This document shows positions 1 to 7,241 of a DNA stretch of 9,414 nt, piece after piece. The notes below the pieces were generated by a model. That model searched no databases. It worked only from the letters and a program-made list of their open reading frames with translations, and was not told the origin of the DNA. The DNA comes from Clostridiaceae bacterium. Lineage in GTDB: Bacteria; Bacillota; Clostridia; DSM-8532. Position numbers and translations under genes: made by a program. Within the stretch, counting starts at the first letter, position 1. Each line of letters starts with the position of its first letter. The stretch is taken from the NCBI GenBank assembly GCA_012842645.1, contig DUSJ01000418.1, positions 1 to 9,414 on the forward strand, read 5' to 3'.

Positions 1-1
1 A

Positions 2-1435
2 TTCAGGTTTTACCCCGGAAACGGCTATATATCGGGTCAGGTCCTGTACCTTGAAGTAAAAGACGAAGACGTGCGGCGGTACAGGGCGGAATATTATTCG
101 TGCCTTGAAGGGAGCAATGTGCCGGAGATCATTGCTTCCGGCAAGGCGAAGCCTGATTTTTCCGTGTCCAGAACCATATCGTCCGATGAACCGGAAAGGC
201 CGGGAGGAACTATCCTTAAAAGCCATAAAATACTTGCCGGCGCTCTTATTTACGAGATCCTGTCCGGTGTAACGGGGAAACGCCTTCCATATGGCTCCCT
301 GACAGGAGTAAGGCCTGTAAAGCTTGCAATAAGCTGTATCAGGGATGGCCTTGACAAAAACGGCGTAATAAACGCCCTGGCATACGCAACGGGGATGAGC
401 CGGGAAAAAGCGGAACTTCTCTATGACGTGGCTGAAGCCGAACTGCCTTATATAGAGCATGATCCCGACAGCGTCCATATCTATGTGGGAATACCTTTCT
501 GCACCAGCAGGTGCCTGTACTGTTCCTTTGCCTCATATCCCGCGGACCGGTACAGGACCTTAATTCCTGAATATATCGAAGCCCTCGGCAAAGAAATACG
601 TTTTACAGGAGAAATGGTTGAATCGGGAAATCTATCCGTACGGTCGGTATATATCGGCGGCGGGACTCCTACTGCCCTTGACAGCCATAGCCTTGACCAT
701 GTCCTTTGCCTTCTGAATAGGAACATTGACATCAGTAACGCCGAGTTCACCGTCGAAGCGGGAAGGCCCGATACCATCGACGAAGAAAAACTCAGGGTGC
801 TAAAAAGCAATAACGTGACAAGGATAAGCATAAATCCCCAGACCATGAACGAAGAAACGCTGAAAATAATAGGCAGGAACCATACTCCCGATGATATAAG
901 GCAGAAATTTTTCCTGGCCCGGGAAATGGGATTCGGGAACATCAACATGGACATCATAGCAGGACTTCCCTATGAGAACGGGGAGATGTTTATGAATACC
1001 CTTGAAAAAATAGAGGAGATGGCCCCGGAAAGCCTGACTGTCCATACCATGGCGGTAAAAAGGGCTTCAAGGCTTCATGGCGATATAGATGGCTACCGGC
1101 TTACGGAAGACAGCATCGTGGAGGCCATGACAGGAGCGGCAAGGCGTTCCGCCGAAAGGATGGGAATGAGGCCGTACTATCTTTACAGGCAGAAAAACAT
1201 ACTTGCAAACCTTGAGAACATCGGCTACTCCAAGCCGGGTTTTGAATGCATATACAATATTAATACCATGGAAGAATCCCAAACCATAATCGCGCTTGGG
1301 GCGGGAGCCATATCCAAGTTCGTTTCCCGGGACGGCAAAAAAATTGAGCGGGCCTGCAACGTAAGAGAGGTCGCTCAATATATCGAACGCATCGACGAAA
1401 TGATCGAAAGGAAAAAAGCCTTTATTTCACTTTGA
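2..1435 (+). CDS. hemZ: Oxygen-independent coproporphyrinogen III oxidase HemZ (5' partial)
   Basis: Radical SAM enzyme of the HemZ branch of the HemN family. HemN-type enzymes oxidatively decarboxylate coproporphyrinogen III to protoporphyrinogen IX without oxygen, in the cytoplasm. The frame is open to the left edge, so the true start lies upstream; the GTG at 71 has no ribosome binding site and is not credible. The 477 visible codons fall only slightly short of the roughly 500-residue family length, so little is missing. An N-terminal GVRPVKL segment (about nt 308-328) precedes the radical SAM core. The [4Fe-4S] cluster motif CTSRCLYC (CX3CX2C) is at nt 500-523, and Phe sits where HemN has its fourth Cys, as in HemZ. 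It is followed by GGGTPT (nt 656-673), EAGRPDT, RISINPQT and NMDIIAGLPYE, all typical core strands. The end overlaps the convergent flavin reductase gene by 14 nt. HemZ homologues occur in clostridia lacking full heme synthesis, so the physiological reaction here is uncertain. Confidence 0.9.
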   Translation, partial: FRFYPGNGYISGQVLYLEVKDEDVRRYRAEYYSCLEGSNVPEIIASGKAKPDFSVSRTISSDEPERPGGTILKSHKILAGALIYEILSGVTGKRLPYGSLTGVRPVKLAISCIRDGLDKNGVINALAYATGMSREKAELLYDVAEAELPYIEHDPDSVHIYVGIPFCTSRCLYCSFASYPADRYRTLIPEYIEALGKEIRFTGEMVESGNLSVRSVYIGGGTPTALDSHSLDHVLCLLNRNIDISNAEFTVEAGRPDTIDEEKLRVLKSNNVTRISINPQTMNEETLKIIGRNHTPDDIRQKFFLAREMGFGNINMDIIAGLPYENGEMFMNTLEKIEEMAPESLTVHTMAVKRASRLHGDIDGYRLTEDSIVEAMTGAARRSAERMGMRPYYLYRQKNILANLENIGYSKPGFECIYNINTMEESQTIIALGAGAISKFVSRDGKKIERACNVREVAQYIERIDEMIERKKAFISL

Positions 1436-1931
1436 TGTCCAGTATTTCGCCCACGTACATCCTGTGGTAATCCGAACCGTTATAGTTCTTTTCAATGGAT
1501 GGGTCCAGGAACTGCGCAGGGGTTATGTCCTGGAAATATATTTTCCTGCATTCGATTATGACCCTGGCCTGCTCGAAACCGGTGGTCCCGTTGCCTGCCG
1601 GGAAAGGCTTTAGTCCTGTCTCTCTGGCCTTGTCTACATCCCTTCCGGACCTGGTGCCGCAAAATGCGAGCGCATTACGCCATTCTTTGGTAAAGAAGCT
1701 CAAAGAGAAAGTTTCATTTTTTTCCATGAACTCATACGTGTACCTGCTGGGTCTAATAAAAACAAAACATACGTTTTTGCCCCATAAAACTCCCATGCCG
1801 CCCCAGCTTGCAGTCATGGTATTGTAATTGTCAGGCGTACCTGCCGTGATCAGCATCCAGTCATTGCCTATGAGATCGAATACGTTATCGCGGATCTCGA
1901 CTGGCTTTATCGATTTGAATCCCTTTGACAC
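1422..1931 (-). CDS. Flavin reductase-family (FMN-binding split-barrel) protein
   Basis: A 169-residue protein of the flavin reductase-like domain family, which bind FMN and reduce flavin or act as NAD(P)H-flavin oxidoreductases in the cytoplasm; the partner is unknown. It begins MSKGFKSIKPVEIRDNVFDL, then shows the typical core: IGNDWMLITAG, NTMTASWGGMGVLWGKNV (flavin-binding strand and loop), a FIRPSRYTYEFME segment and FSLSFF. The frame is open back to an ATG at 2006 (194 residues), but neither the ATG there nor the one at 1961 has a Shine-Dalgarno site. The GTG at 1931 is preceded at 9 nt by GAGGAG, lies downstream of a candidate promoter whose predicted start is near 1959, and gives the usual family N-terminus. 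I therefore chose GTG. The gene is convergent with hemZ and divergent from the phosphoesterase gene, so it is probably monocistronic. Confidence 0.85.
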   Translation of the reverse strand: MSKGFKSIKPVEIRDNVFDLIGNDWMLITAGTPDNYNTMTASWGGMGVLWGKNVCFVFIRPSRYTYEFMEKNETFSLSFFTKEWRNALAFCGTRSGRDVDKARETGLKPFPAGNGTTGFEQARVIIECRKIYFQDITPAQFLDPSIEKNYNGSDYHRMYVGEILDIKVK

Positions 1932-1965
1932 TGTACATCTCTCCTCTGGAATATATTTCATTATG

Positions 1966-1995
1966 ATTCTACCATAATAGAAGTATCTTTGTTGA
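1966..1995 (-). promoter_or_regulatory. Candidate extended -10 promoter for the flavin reductase gene
   Basis: Reading the minus strand, TCAACA (1995-1990) is followed after 18 nt by TAGAAT (1971-1966), and a TG one base before the -10 gives an extended -10 element. Transcription would start near 1959, giving a leader of about 28 nt that contains GAGGAG before the GTG at 1931. This is a consensus match by eye and is not proven. Confidence 0.4.
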
Positions 1996-2005
1996 CTCAT
2001 AATCA

Positions 2006-2017
2006 TAACATATGTTA
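2006..2017. promoter_or_regulatory. 12-bp perfect palindrome TAACATATGTTA, possible operator
   Basis: TAACATATGTTA is a perfect inverted repeat just upstream of the candidate flavin reductase promoter, in the spacer between divergent genes. AT-rich palindromes of this size are typical binding sites for dimeric repressors or activators, but no regulator gene is next to it and no second copy was seen nearby. It could also be chance in an AT-rich spacer. Confidence 0.25.
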
Positions 2018-2108
2018 ACTTGAAGAATGTAATTCAAGGCATCCGGCAACGGAATGCTGTGCGAAGATTATTATGTGCTGCGCTTAAATCGCATGCAGGC
2101 ATGCCGCT

Positions 2109-2137
2109 TTAAAGTAAATTGAATAATCCGGTATTAT
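2109..2137 (+). promoter_or_regulatory. Weak candidate sigma-70 promoter for the metallophosphoesterase gene
   Basis: TTAAAG (2109-2114), a 17-nt spacer and TATTAT (2132-2137) precede the gene. The -10 matches consensus in 5 of 6 positions but the -35 in only 3. The predicted start near 2144 lies after the first in-frame ATG (2141), which agrees with translation starting at 2195. The rest of the spacer (1996-2194) shows no further gene. Confidence 0.3.
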
Positions 2138-2194
2138 CAATTGCATTGTTATAGATTTTTCGCACAGTCAGACGTTCCGGTGAACGAGGTTTTT

Positions 2195-3085
2195 ATGGCA
2201 GCAAGACTGGGAAAGATCAGGAAAACTCTTTATATAATATTCGCGATCACAATATCCGTCCTGCTTTTTCTGTACTGGCAGAACGATACGCTGCAGGTCA
2301 CCAGGTATTCGCTGAAGTTCAGCGACCTGCCTGCCGATTTCGACGGGTTCAGAATAGCGCAAATAAGCTATATGCACGGGAAGACCTTTGGAAAGCGGAA
2401 CTCAAGGTTAGCCGGAAGAATCAGGTCTTTGGATCCGGATATGCTTATCATTACCGGAGATATGATGAGTTCCACAAAAGATGACAGCGAAGCGTTTCTT
2501 GACTTCCTTGAACTTTTTGATAATGCGTGTCCGGTGTTTATGTGCCTGGGAAATCATGAACAGATTGCCGAACTGATAAATGAGCCCGTTTATAACGCTT
2601 ATATCAAAAGGCTCGAGGACAGGGGGGTAATCCTCCTTGATAATAAGAAGGCGACCATAACCAGGGGAAAGGGCAAAATAAATCTATATGGCCTGACCCT
2701 TGAACTTTACCATTATTCCGGGAGAGATAGCGGGTATTACGATGAAAACCTGTTCCCGACTGAAGAATTTATCGAAGGGGTGCTAAAAAAGCCGGAGAGC
2801 GGATTTAACATCATGCTTGCCCATCACCCGGCATATTTTCTGCAATATGCTTCCTGGGGGGCAGATCTTGTTTTTTCCGGGCATATTCACGGAGGAATAG
2901 TCAGGATACCTTTTATGGGCGGGCTCCTGTCGCCCGACAGGGTTTTCTTTCCCGAATATGATGCCGGACTGTTTGAAGCAGGAGATTCTAAAATGATCGT
3001 AAACCGCGGCCTGGGATATTCGGTAATAAATATAAGGCTGTTCAACAGGCCGGAAATTTCCTTTGCAATACTCAGCAGGATGTAA
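2195..3085 (+). CDS. Membrane-anchored calcineurin-like metallophosphoesterase (YkuE/YaeI type), altered motif I
   Basis: A 296-residue protein with a basic N-terminus and one membrane segment (about residues 10-30, YIIFAITISVLLFLYW). A calcineurin-like phosphoesterase domain follows, probably facing outward. Visible metal-site motifs are GD at 88-89, GNHE at 119-122, HH at 210-211 and GHIH at 229-232. The first motif, normally Asp-x-His in the context ISDxH, reads ISYMH: Tyr59 replaces the Asp metal ligand while His61 remains. Family members hydrolyse phosphomono- or diesters; the substrate here is unknown, and activity may be reduced if the Tyr is genuine. The frame is open from an ATG at 2141, but only the ATG at 2195 has a Shine-Dalgarno site (GAGG, 5 nt upstream) and directly precedes the anchor. 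Length matches the family (about 270-300). The BMP importer operon starts 111 nt downstream and looks independent. Confidence 0.85.
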   Translation: MAARLGKIRKTLYIIFAITISVLLFLYWQNDTLQVTRYSLKFSDLPADFDGFRIAQISYMHGKTFGKRNSRLAGRIRSLDPDMLIITGDMMSSTKDDSEAFLDFLELFDNACPVFMCLGNHEQIAELINEPVYNAYIKRLEDRGVILLDNKKATITRGKGKINLYGLTLELYHYSGRDSGYYDENLFPTEEFIEGVLKKPESGFNIMLAHHPAYFLQYASWGADLVFSGHIHGGIVRIPFMGGLLSPDRVFFPEYDAGLFEAGDSKMIVNRGLGYSVINIRLFNRPEISFAILSRM

Positions 3086-3116
3086 ATTTCTCCCATGCAG
3101 AATAAAAATGTAGATA

Positions 3117-3144
3117 TTGATAATTACAATAAAAATGATAGTAT
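3117..3144 (+). promoter_or_regulatory. Candidate promoter of the BMP-type importer operon
   Basis: TTGATA (3117-3122), 5 of 6 to the -35 consensus, is followed after 16 nt by TAGTAT (3139-3144), with a TG one base upstream forming an extended -10. The start would be near 3151, leaving an A-rich leader of about 46 nt that ends in GAGGGG at 3185-3190. The leader is too short and too AT-rich to hold a purine riboswitch. Confidence 0.5.
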
Positions 3145-3196
3145 ATATATGTGACAAAATTTAATAAAAAAAATAAAAGAAAAAGAGGGGAATCAT

Positions 3197-4330
3197 ATGA
3201 AAAGAATTTTGTCAGTAGTTCTTCTAGTCATTTTTGCGCTCACACTGTTCTCAGGCTGCGGCGGCAGCAAAGGTTATGAAATAGCGCTCATAACCGACAA
3301 AGGCAACATCGACGACAAGTCATTCAACCAGGGGTCCTGGGAAGGCGTGGTAGAATTCGCAGAGGCCAATAAGAAAACCCATAAATATTATAAACCCGAA
3401 GATGTAAGTGACGAAGCTTACCTGAAGACAATCGACCTGGCTGTACAGGGCGGAGCAAAGGTTGTCGTTACACCTGGCTTCCTTTTCGAGGTAGCAATTT
3501 ATGAAGCCCAGTACAAGTATCCCGATGTGAAATTCATCCTGCTGGACGGCGCACCTCACACGGCTGACTACGGAACCTACAAGACAGAGAGCAACGTGGC
3601 CAGCATCATGTATGCCGAGGAAGAATCGGGATACCTTGCCGGATATGCCGCTGTGAAGGATGGCATGACCATGCTCGGTTTCATGGGCGGTATGGCTGTT
3701 CCTGCAGTTCAGGCTTTCGGTTACGGCTACCTCCAGGGTGCTGAAGATGCAGCCAAGGAACTCGGCCTTGCCGATGGATCTGTAAAAGTTATTTACCATT
3801 ACACCGGCGACTTTGCTGAGACCGACGTAAACAAAGCTACGGCTAAGACAATGTACCAGGAAGGCGTAGAAGTTATTTTCGCATGCGGCGGTTCTGTCGG
3901 CAAGAGCGTTATGGCTGCTGCCCAGGAAGCTGGCAGGAAGGTTATAGGTGTTGACGTTGACCAGAGATATGACAGCGAGACTGTTATAACCTCTGCTACA
4001 AAAGGTCTCCGTGAATCCGTCAAACAGGTTCTTGAGGCAATTTACAAGACCAACAGCTGGGACAAGTACGGCGGAAAGACCACTTACTTCGAAGCAAAGA
4101 ACAACGGCGTAGGCCTTCCCACAACCATTATCGGAGATCCTAAGGGCAATGCATTCGACAGGTTCACCAAGTTCACAAAGGCTGATTATGATGCTGTATT
4201 TGCAAGACTTGTTAACGGAGAAGTAGATCCCATCCGTTCAATCCAGGTTGCTGACCCCAATGGTTATGCTACCGCAGAGGAACTTACCAATGGGCTTAAC
4301 CTGAAGAAAGTTTCCGTTACAACAAGATAA
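3197..4330 (+). CDS. BMP-family substrate-binding lipoprotein of a nucleoside ABC importer
   Basis: A 377-residue extracytoplasmic binding protein of the BMP (basic membrane protein/Med/PnrA) family, which captures purine nucleosides and hands them to the permeases. Its signal peptide (residues 1-20) ends in the lipobox FSGC, so Cys21 would be lipidated and tether it to the outer membrane face. The family ligand-site motif TDKGNIDDKSFNQG lies at 33-46, and GVDVDQ at 251-256 is another hallmark. The start is secure: ATG with GAGGGG 6 nt upstream. It is the first gene of a four-gene set in the order binding protein, ATPase, permease, permease, matching B. subtilis yufNOPQ (nupNOPQ), a guanosine importer. 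A promoter precedes it and a terminator-like hairpin follows it, suggesting it is made in excess over the membrane parts. The nucleoside substrate is inferred from family and context; other BMP proteins bind autoinducer-2-like or other small ligands less commonly. Confidence 0.92.
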   Translation: MKRILSVVLLVIFALTLFSGCGGSKGYEIALITDKGNIDDKSFNQGSWEGVVEFAEANKKTHKYYKPEDVSDEAYLKTIDLAVQGGAKVVVTPGFLFEVAIYEAQYKYPDVKFILLDGAPHTADYGTYKTESNVASIMYAEEESGYLAGYAAVKDGMTMLGFMGGMAVPAVQAFGYGYLQGAEDAAKELGLADGSVKVIYHYTGDFAETDVNKATAKTMYQEGVEVIFACGGSVGKSVMAAAQEAGRKVIGVDVDQRYDSETVITSATKGLRESVKQVLEAIYKTNSWDKYGGKTTYFEAKNNGVGLPTTIIGDPKGNAFDRFTKFTKADYDAVFARLVNGEVDPIRSIQVADPNGYATAEELTNGLNLKKVSVTTR

Positions 4331-4374
4331 AGGATAAGATTATTACGCCATACCTTAGCGGGTATCTGAATTAA

Positions 4375-4406
4375 AAAGGGGAAGGCAGAGAGCTTTCCCC
4401 TTTATT
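4375..4406 (+). terminator. Intrinsic-terminator-like hairpin between binding-protein and ATPase genes
   Basis: The arm 4375-4386 (AAAGGGGAAGGC) pairs with 4392-4403 (GCTTTCCCCTTT) in a 12-bp stem with one G-U pair and an AGAGA loop. The 3' end carries TTTATT, a short imperfect T tract that partly overlaps the stem. It follows the lipoprotein stop by 44 nt. No convincing promoter lies between it and the ATPase gene, so it probably allows partial read-through and sets a high binding-protein to transporter ratio. It could also protect the lipoprotein mRNA from 3' decay. Confidence 0.7.
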
Positions 4407-4430
4407 AAAATAAGCCGGATCAACAGGTTT

Positions 4431-4450
4431 GCCGCACGCCTGCTTGCGGC
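4431..4450 (+). other. Small GC-rich hairpin in the leader of the ATPase gene
   Basis: GCCGCA (4431-4436) and TGCGGC (4445-4450) form a perfect 6-bp stem around an 8-nt loop, 41 nt before the ATPase start and 28 nt after the terminator hairpin. No T tract follows, so it is not a terminator by itself. It may be an mRNA processing or stability element; a functional role is a guess. Confidence 0.4.
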
Positions 4451-4491
4451 TCCAGGGAATACTTGGGCAAATCAAACTGGATGAGGTAAGT

Positions 4492-6018
4492 ATGAGTGAA
4501 TATATTATTGAAATGCTCAATATAACAAAAGAGTTTCCAGGCATACTGGCAAATGACAATATTACTTTGCGCCTTAAGAAAGGTGAAATACATGCTCTGC
4601 TTGGAGAAAACGGTGCAGGCAAATCGACGTTGATGAGCATATTGTTCGGTTTGTACCAGGCAGACAGTGGAGAAATAAGGAAAAACGGGGTTCCTGTCCA
4701 GATAAGGAATCCAAATGACGCCAACGCACTGGGGATAGGAATGGTCCATCAGCATTTCAAGCTGGTTGAGATCTTTACCGTCCTTGAAAACATTATCCTT
4801 GGTGTCGAGCCCAATAAGCTGGGTTTCCTCAAGATGAAGGAAGCCAGGGAAAAAGTTATGGAACTGAGCGAGAAATACGGCCTCAGGGTGAACCCGGACG
4901 CGGTTATAGAAAAAATATCTGTTGGGATGCAGCAGCGTGTCGAGATCCTGAAAATGCTGTTCCGCGAAAATGAGATCCTTATTTTCGACGAACCGACCGC
5001 AGTGCTCACTCCGCAGGAAATCGATGAACTGATGGAGATAATGAGAGGATTCAATAAAGAGGGCAAATCCATCCTGTTCATTACCCATAAGCTGAACGAA
5101 ATCATGGCCGTTGCTGATCGCTGTACCGTATTGTGGAAAGGCAAGTGCGTGGGAACGGTGGAAGTGAAAAATACTTCCAAGGAAGAACTTTCACGCATGA
5201 TGGTAGGCCGTGATGTCAGTTTCGAAGTTGAGAAAAAAGACATGGAACCAGGAGATGTGGTCCTTTCTGTAAGGAATCTCACTGTGCCTTCGAAGTTTCA
5301 TAAAAAAAATGCGGTCAGGAATGTTTCCTTTGACGTAAGGGCCGGGGAAATTGTATGTATCGCCGGCATCGACGGGAATGGGCAGACAGAGCTGGTGTCA
5401 GCCATCACAGGGCTTGAGAGACCGAGCGGTGGAACAATAACCCTGTGCGGAAAGGATATCACCAGGGCAAATATCAGGACCCGTTCGAAAACAGGGATGA
5501 GCCATATCCCGGAAGACCGTCACAAGCATGGACTGGTTCTTGATTATACCCTTGAGCAGAACATGGTTCTGCAGCGCTACTGGGAGCCGGAATTCCAGAA
5601 CAAGGGATTCATAAAAAAACGCAATGTAAGGAATTATGCTGAAATGCTGATCGAGAAATATGACGTGCGGTCCGGTCAGGGGCCGTTGACCATTGCTCGC
5701 AGCATGTCGGGCGGCAACCAGCAGAAAGCCATAATCGCTCGTGAGATCGACAAAAAGCACGAACTCCTGGTAGCCGTGCAGCCAACACGAGGGCTTGACA
5801 TCGGAGCTATAGAGTACATCCATAAACAGCTCGTGGCCAGTCGTGACGCAGGCAAGGCTGTTTTGCTTGTTTCACTGGAACTGGATGAAGTCATGGCTGT
5901 CAGTGACCGTATCCTTGTCATATACGAGGGAGAGATTGTCGGCGAACTTGATCCGAAGAAAACTACGGTCCAGGAGCTTGGGCTTTACATGTCGGGCGCA
6001 AAACGCGACATCGCATAA
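4492..6018 (+). CDS. Double-domain ATPase of the BMP-type nucleoside ABC importer (NupO/YufO-like)
   Basis: A 508-residue cytoplasmic ATPase with two fused ABC domains that powers uptake through the two downstream permeases. Domain 1 has a full active site: Walker A GENGAGKST at 38-46, a signature SVGMQQ at 143-148 in the form usual for this subfamily, Walker B with DEP at 166-168, and the switch His199 in ITHK. Domain 2 has a variant Walker A GIDGNGQT at 292-299, a signature SMSGGNQQ at 404-411, and AVQPTRGLD with Gln430 in place of the catalytic Glu and no switch His. This asymmetry is normal for the family and implies one competent hydrolysis site. The frame extends upstream to a TTG at 4429, but the ATG at 4492 with GAGG 5 nt before it gives the standard start. 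It is the closest match to B. subtilis YufO/NupO in architecture, and the permease gene follows after 26 nt. Confidence 0.93.
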   Translation: MSEYIIEMLNITKEFPGILANDNITLRLKKGEIHALLGENGAGKSTLMSILFGLYQADSGEIRKNGVPVQIRNPNDANALGIGMVHQHFKLVEIFTVLENIILGVEPNKLGFLKMKEAREKVMELSEKYGLRVNPDAVIEKISVGMQQRVEILKMLFRENEILIFDEPTAVLTPQEIDELMEIMRGFNKEGKSILFITHKLNEIMAVADRCTVLWKGKCVGTVEVKNTSKEELSRMMVGRDVSFEVEKKDMEPGDVVLSVRNLTVPSKFHKKNAVRNVSFDVRAGEIVCIAGIDGNGQTELVSAITGLERPSGGTITLCGKDITRANIRTRSKTGMSHIPEDRHKHGLVLDYTLEQNMVLQRYWEPEFQNKGFIKKRNVRNYAEMLIEKYDVRSGQGPLTIARSMSGGNQQKAIIAREIDKKHELLVAVQPTRGLDIGAIEYIHKQLVASRDAGKAVLLVSLELDEVMAVSDRILVIYEGEIVGELDPKKTTVQELGLYMSGAKRDIA

Positions 6019-6044
6019 GCTTAGCGTTGCAAAGGAGAATCAAG

Positions 6045-7238
6045 ATGCAGCTGGATATAAAAAAGATAACGAAAAGCAATGGGTTTTCAGCTTTCACGTC
6101 AGCATTGCTGGCCATTGGCCTGGGCCTGGTATGCGGCTTTCTTGTCATGCTGGGGGCAAGTCCTGAAAACTCGCTGTACGGTTTTCAAACATTGCTTTTT
6201 GGCGGTATGACCAGGCTGGGTGACGTGGTTTATTACGCCACTCCTATTATCATGACAGGTCTTGCCGTTGGTTTTGCTTTTAAAATGGGCCTGTTTAACA
6301 TAGGAGCATCGGGCCAGTATACGATGGGAATGTTCTTTGCCATGTACGTGGGCTTTATGTTCAAACCTCCCGAGTCAATTCATTGGCTGCTCTGCATGTT
6401 GGCAGGGCTGGTCGGCGGAATACTGTGGGGCTTTATACCCGGATTTTTCAAGGCCCTGTTGAATGTCAACGAAGTTATCACGTCGATCATGTTCAACTAT
6501 ATCGGGATGTACCTGGTGGACATGCTCATTACCAAAAACTCCACCATGTATATTTCCATCAAGGCAAGGACAGCTTACCTTCCTGCGAGCGCCCAGATGC
6601 CTTCCCTTGGTATCAGAAATTCCGGCGCCAATATTTCTTTCATCATCGCGCTGTTAATAGCGGTTATACTGTTCATAGTGCTGGAGATGACGATATTCGG
6701 GTACGAACTGAAAGCAACCGGCTATAACAAACATGCGAGCATATATGCCGGCATGAACGGAAAACGGAACATAATACTGACGATGATGATAGCCGGCGGA
6801 CTTGCAGGACTCGGCGGCGCGTTCTATATCCTGTCGCCTTCGACTATACCGGGCGCGAGCATGACTTATGAACCTATAAACGTAATTGCATCAAATGGTT
6901 TTACGGGAATAGCCGTAGCGCTCCTGGGAAGTTCGAATCCGCTTGGTATCATTTTCTCCGGGCTGTTCATTTCTTATATTCAGCGCAGCGGCAGTCTCGT
7001 GGAGCTTTACGGATATAAACCTGAAATCATAGATATCGTTATCGCAGTCATCATTTACTTCTCAGCATTTGCGAGACTGATGGGAATGGCTATACCAAGG
7101 CTGTTTAAAGGCAAAAAGTCCCGTCATTCAGAATCACATGATGATGCTTCCGAACCGGACAACCCTCCGGAGGGACCGGGAGAGGAGATTCCCGCATCGG
7201 ACAATCCTGCGGTGGAAGCATCGGGAAAGGGGGCGTGA
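6045..7238 (+). CDS. ABC importer permease 1 (NupP/YufP-like), with acidic C-terminal tail
   Basis: A 397-residue inner-membrane permease of the BPD_transp_2 (branched-chain amino acid/ribose/BMP) family, one half of the nucleoside channel. It has multiple hydrophobic segments, the first around residues 15-37. Family signatures include GLFNIGASGQYTMG, NEVITSIMFNYIG and the cytoplasmic coupling loop GYELKATGYNKHASIYAGMN, which contacts the ATPase. The ATG at 6045 is preceded at 7 nt by AAAGGAG; the in-frame TTG at 6027 has no such site. The gene begins 26 nt after the ATPase stop and ends 3 nt before the second permease, so all are cotranscribed. The last 42 residues (about 356-397) are hydrophilic, rich in Asp, Glu, Pro and Ser, and lie beyond the last membrane helix as a likely disordered cytoplasmic tail. 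Such a tail is not part of the conserved fold. Confidence 0.92.
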   Translation: MQLDIKKITKSNGFSAFTSALLAIGLGLVCGFLVMLGASPENSLYGFQTLLFGGMTRLGDVVYYATPIIMTGLAVGFAFKMGLFNIGASGQYTMGMFFAMYVGFMFKPPESIHWLLCMLAGLVGGILWGFIPGFFKALLNVNEVITSIMFNYIGMYLVDMLITKNSTMYISIKARTAYLPASAQMPSLGIRNSGANISFIIALLIAVILFIVLEMTIFGYELKATGYNKHASIYAGMNGKRNIILTMMIAGGLAGLGGAFYILSPSTIPGASMTYEPINVIASNGFTGIAVALLGSSNPLGIIFSGLFISYIQRSGSLVELYGYKPEIIDIVIAVIIYFSAFARLMGMAIPRLFKGKKSRHSESHDDASEPDNPPEGPGEEIPASDNPAVEASGKGA

Positions 7239-7241
7239 TTT

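Noticed and set aside
500..523. Missing fourth cysteine in the HemZ cluster motif
   Set aside because: HemN has CX3CX2CXC, but the three cysteines are the ones that hold the cluster and HemZ proteins normally lack the fourth.
2091..2107. Paired GCATGC motifs (GCATGCAGGCATGC) in the divergent spacer
   Set aside because: Each is a 6-bp palindrome and the pair is close, but there is no further repeat, partner site or conserved context; the shared GGCATGCCG with the 9133 palindrome is short enough to be chance.
3086..3196. Purine-type riboswitch upstream of the nucleoside importer
   Set aside because: Nucleoside importers can be under purine riboswitch control, but this 111-nt spacer is almost entirely A/T with no conserved junction or paired helices.
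5365..5790. Second ABC domain judged as degenerate or inactivated
   Set aside because: The variant Walker A, Gln for Glu after Walker B, and missing switch His are usual for double-domain BMP/sugar ATPases, so this is normal asymmetry and not decay.
5843..6166. Reading frame of 107 codons overlapping the ATPase end and permease 1 start
   Set aside because: It lies out of frame across two well-supported genes, lacks a ribosome binding site and resembles no family.
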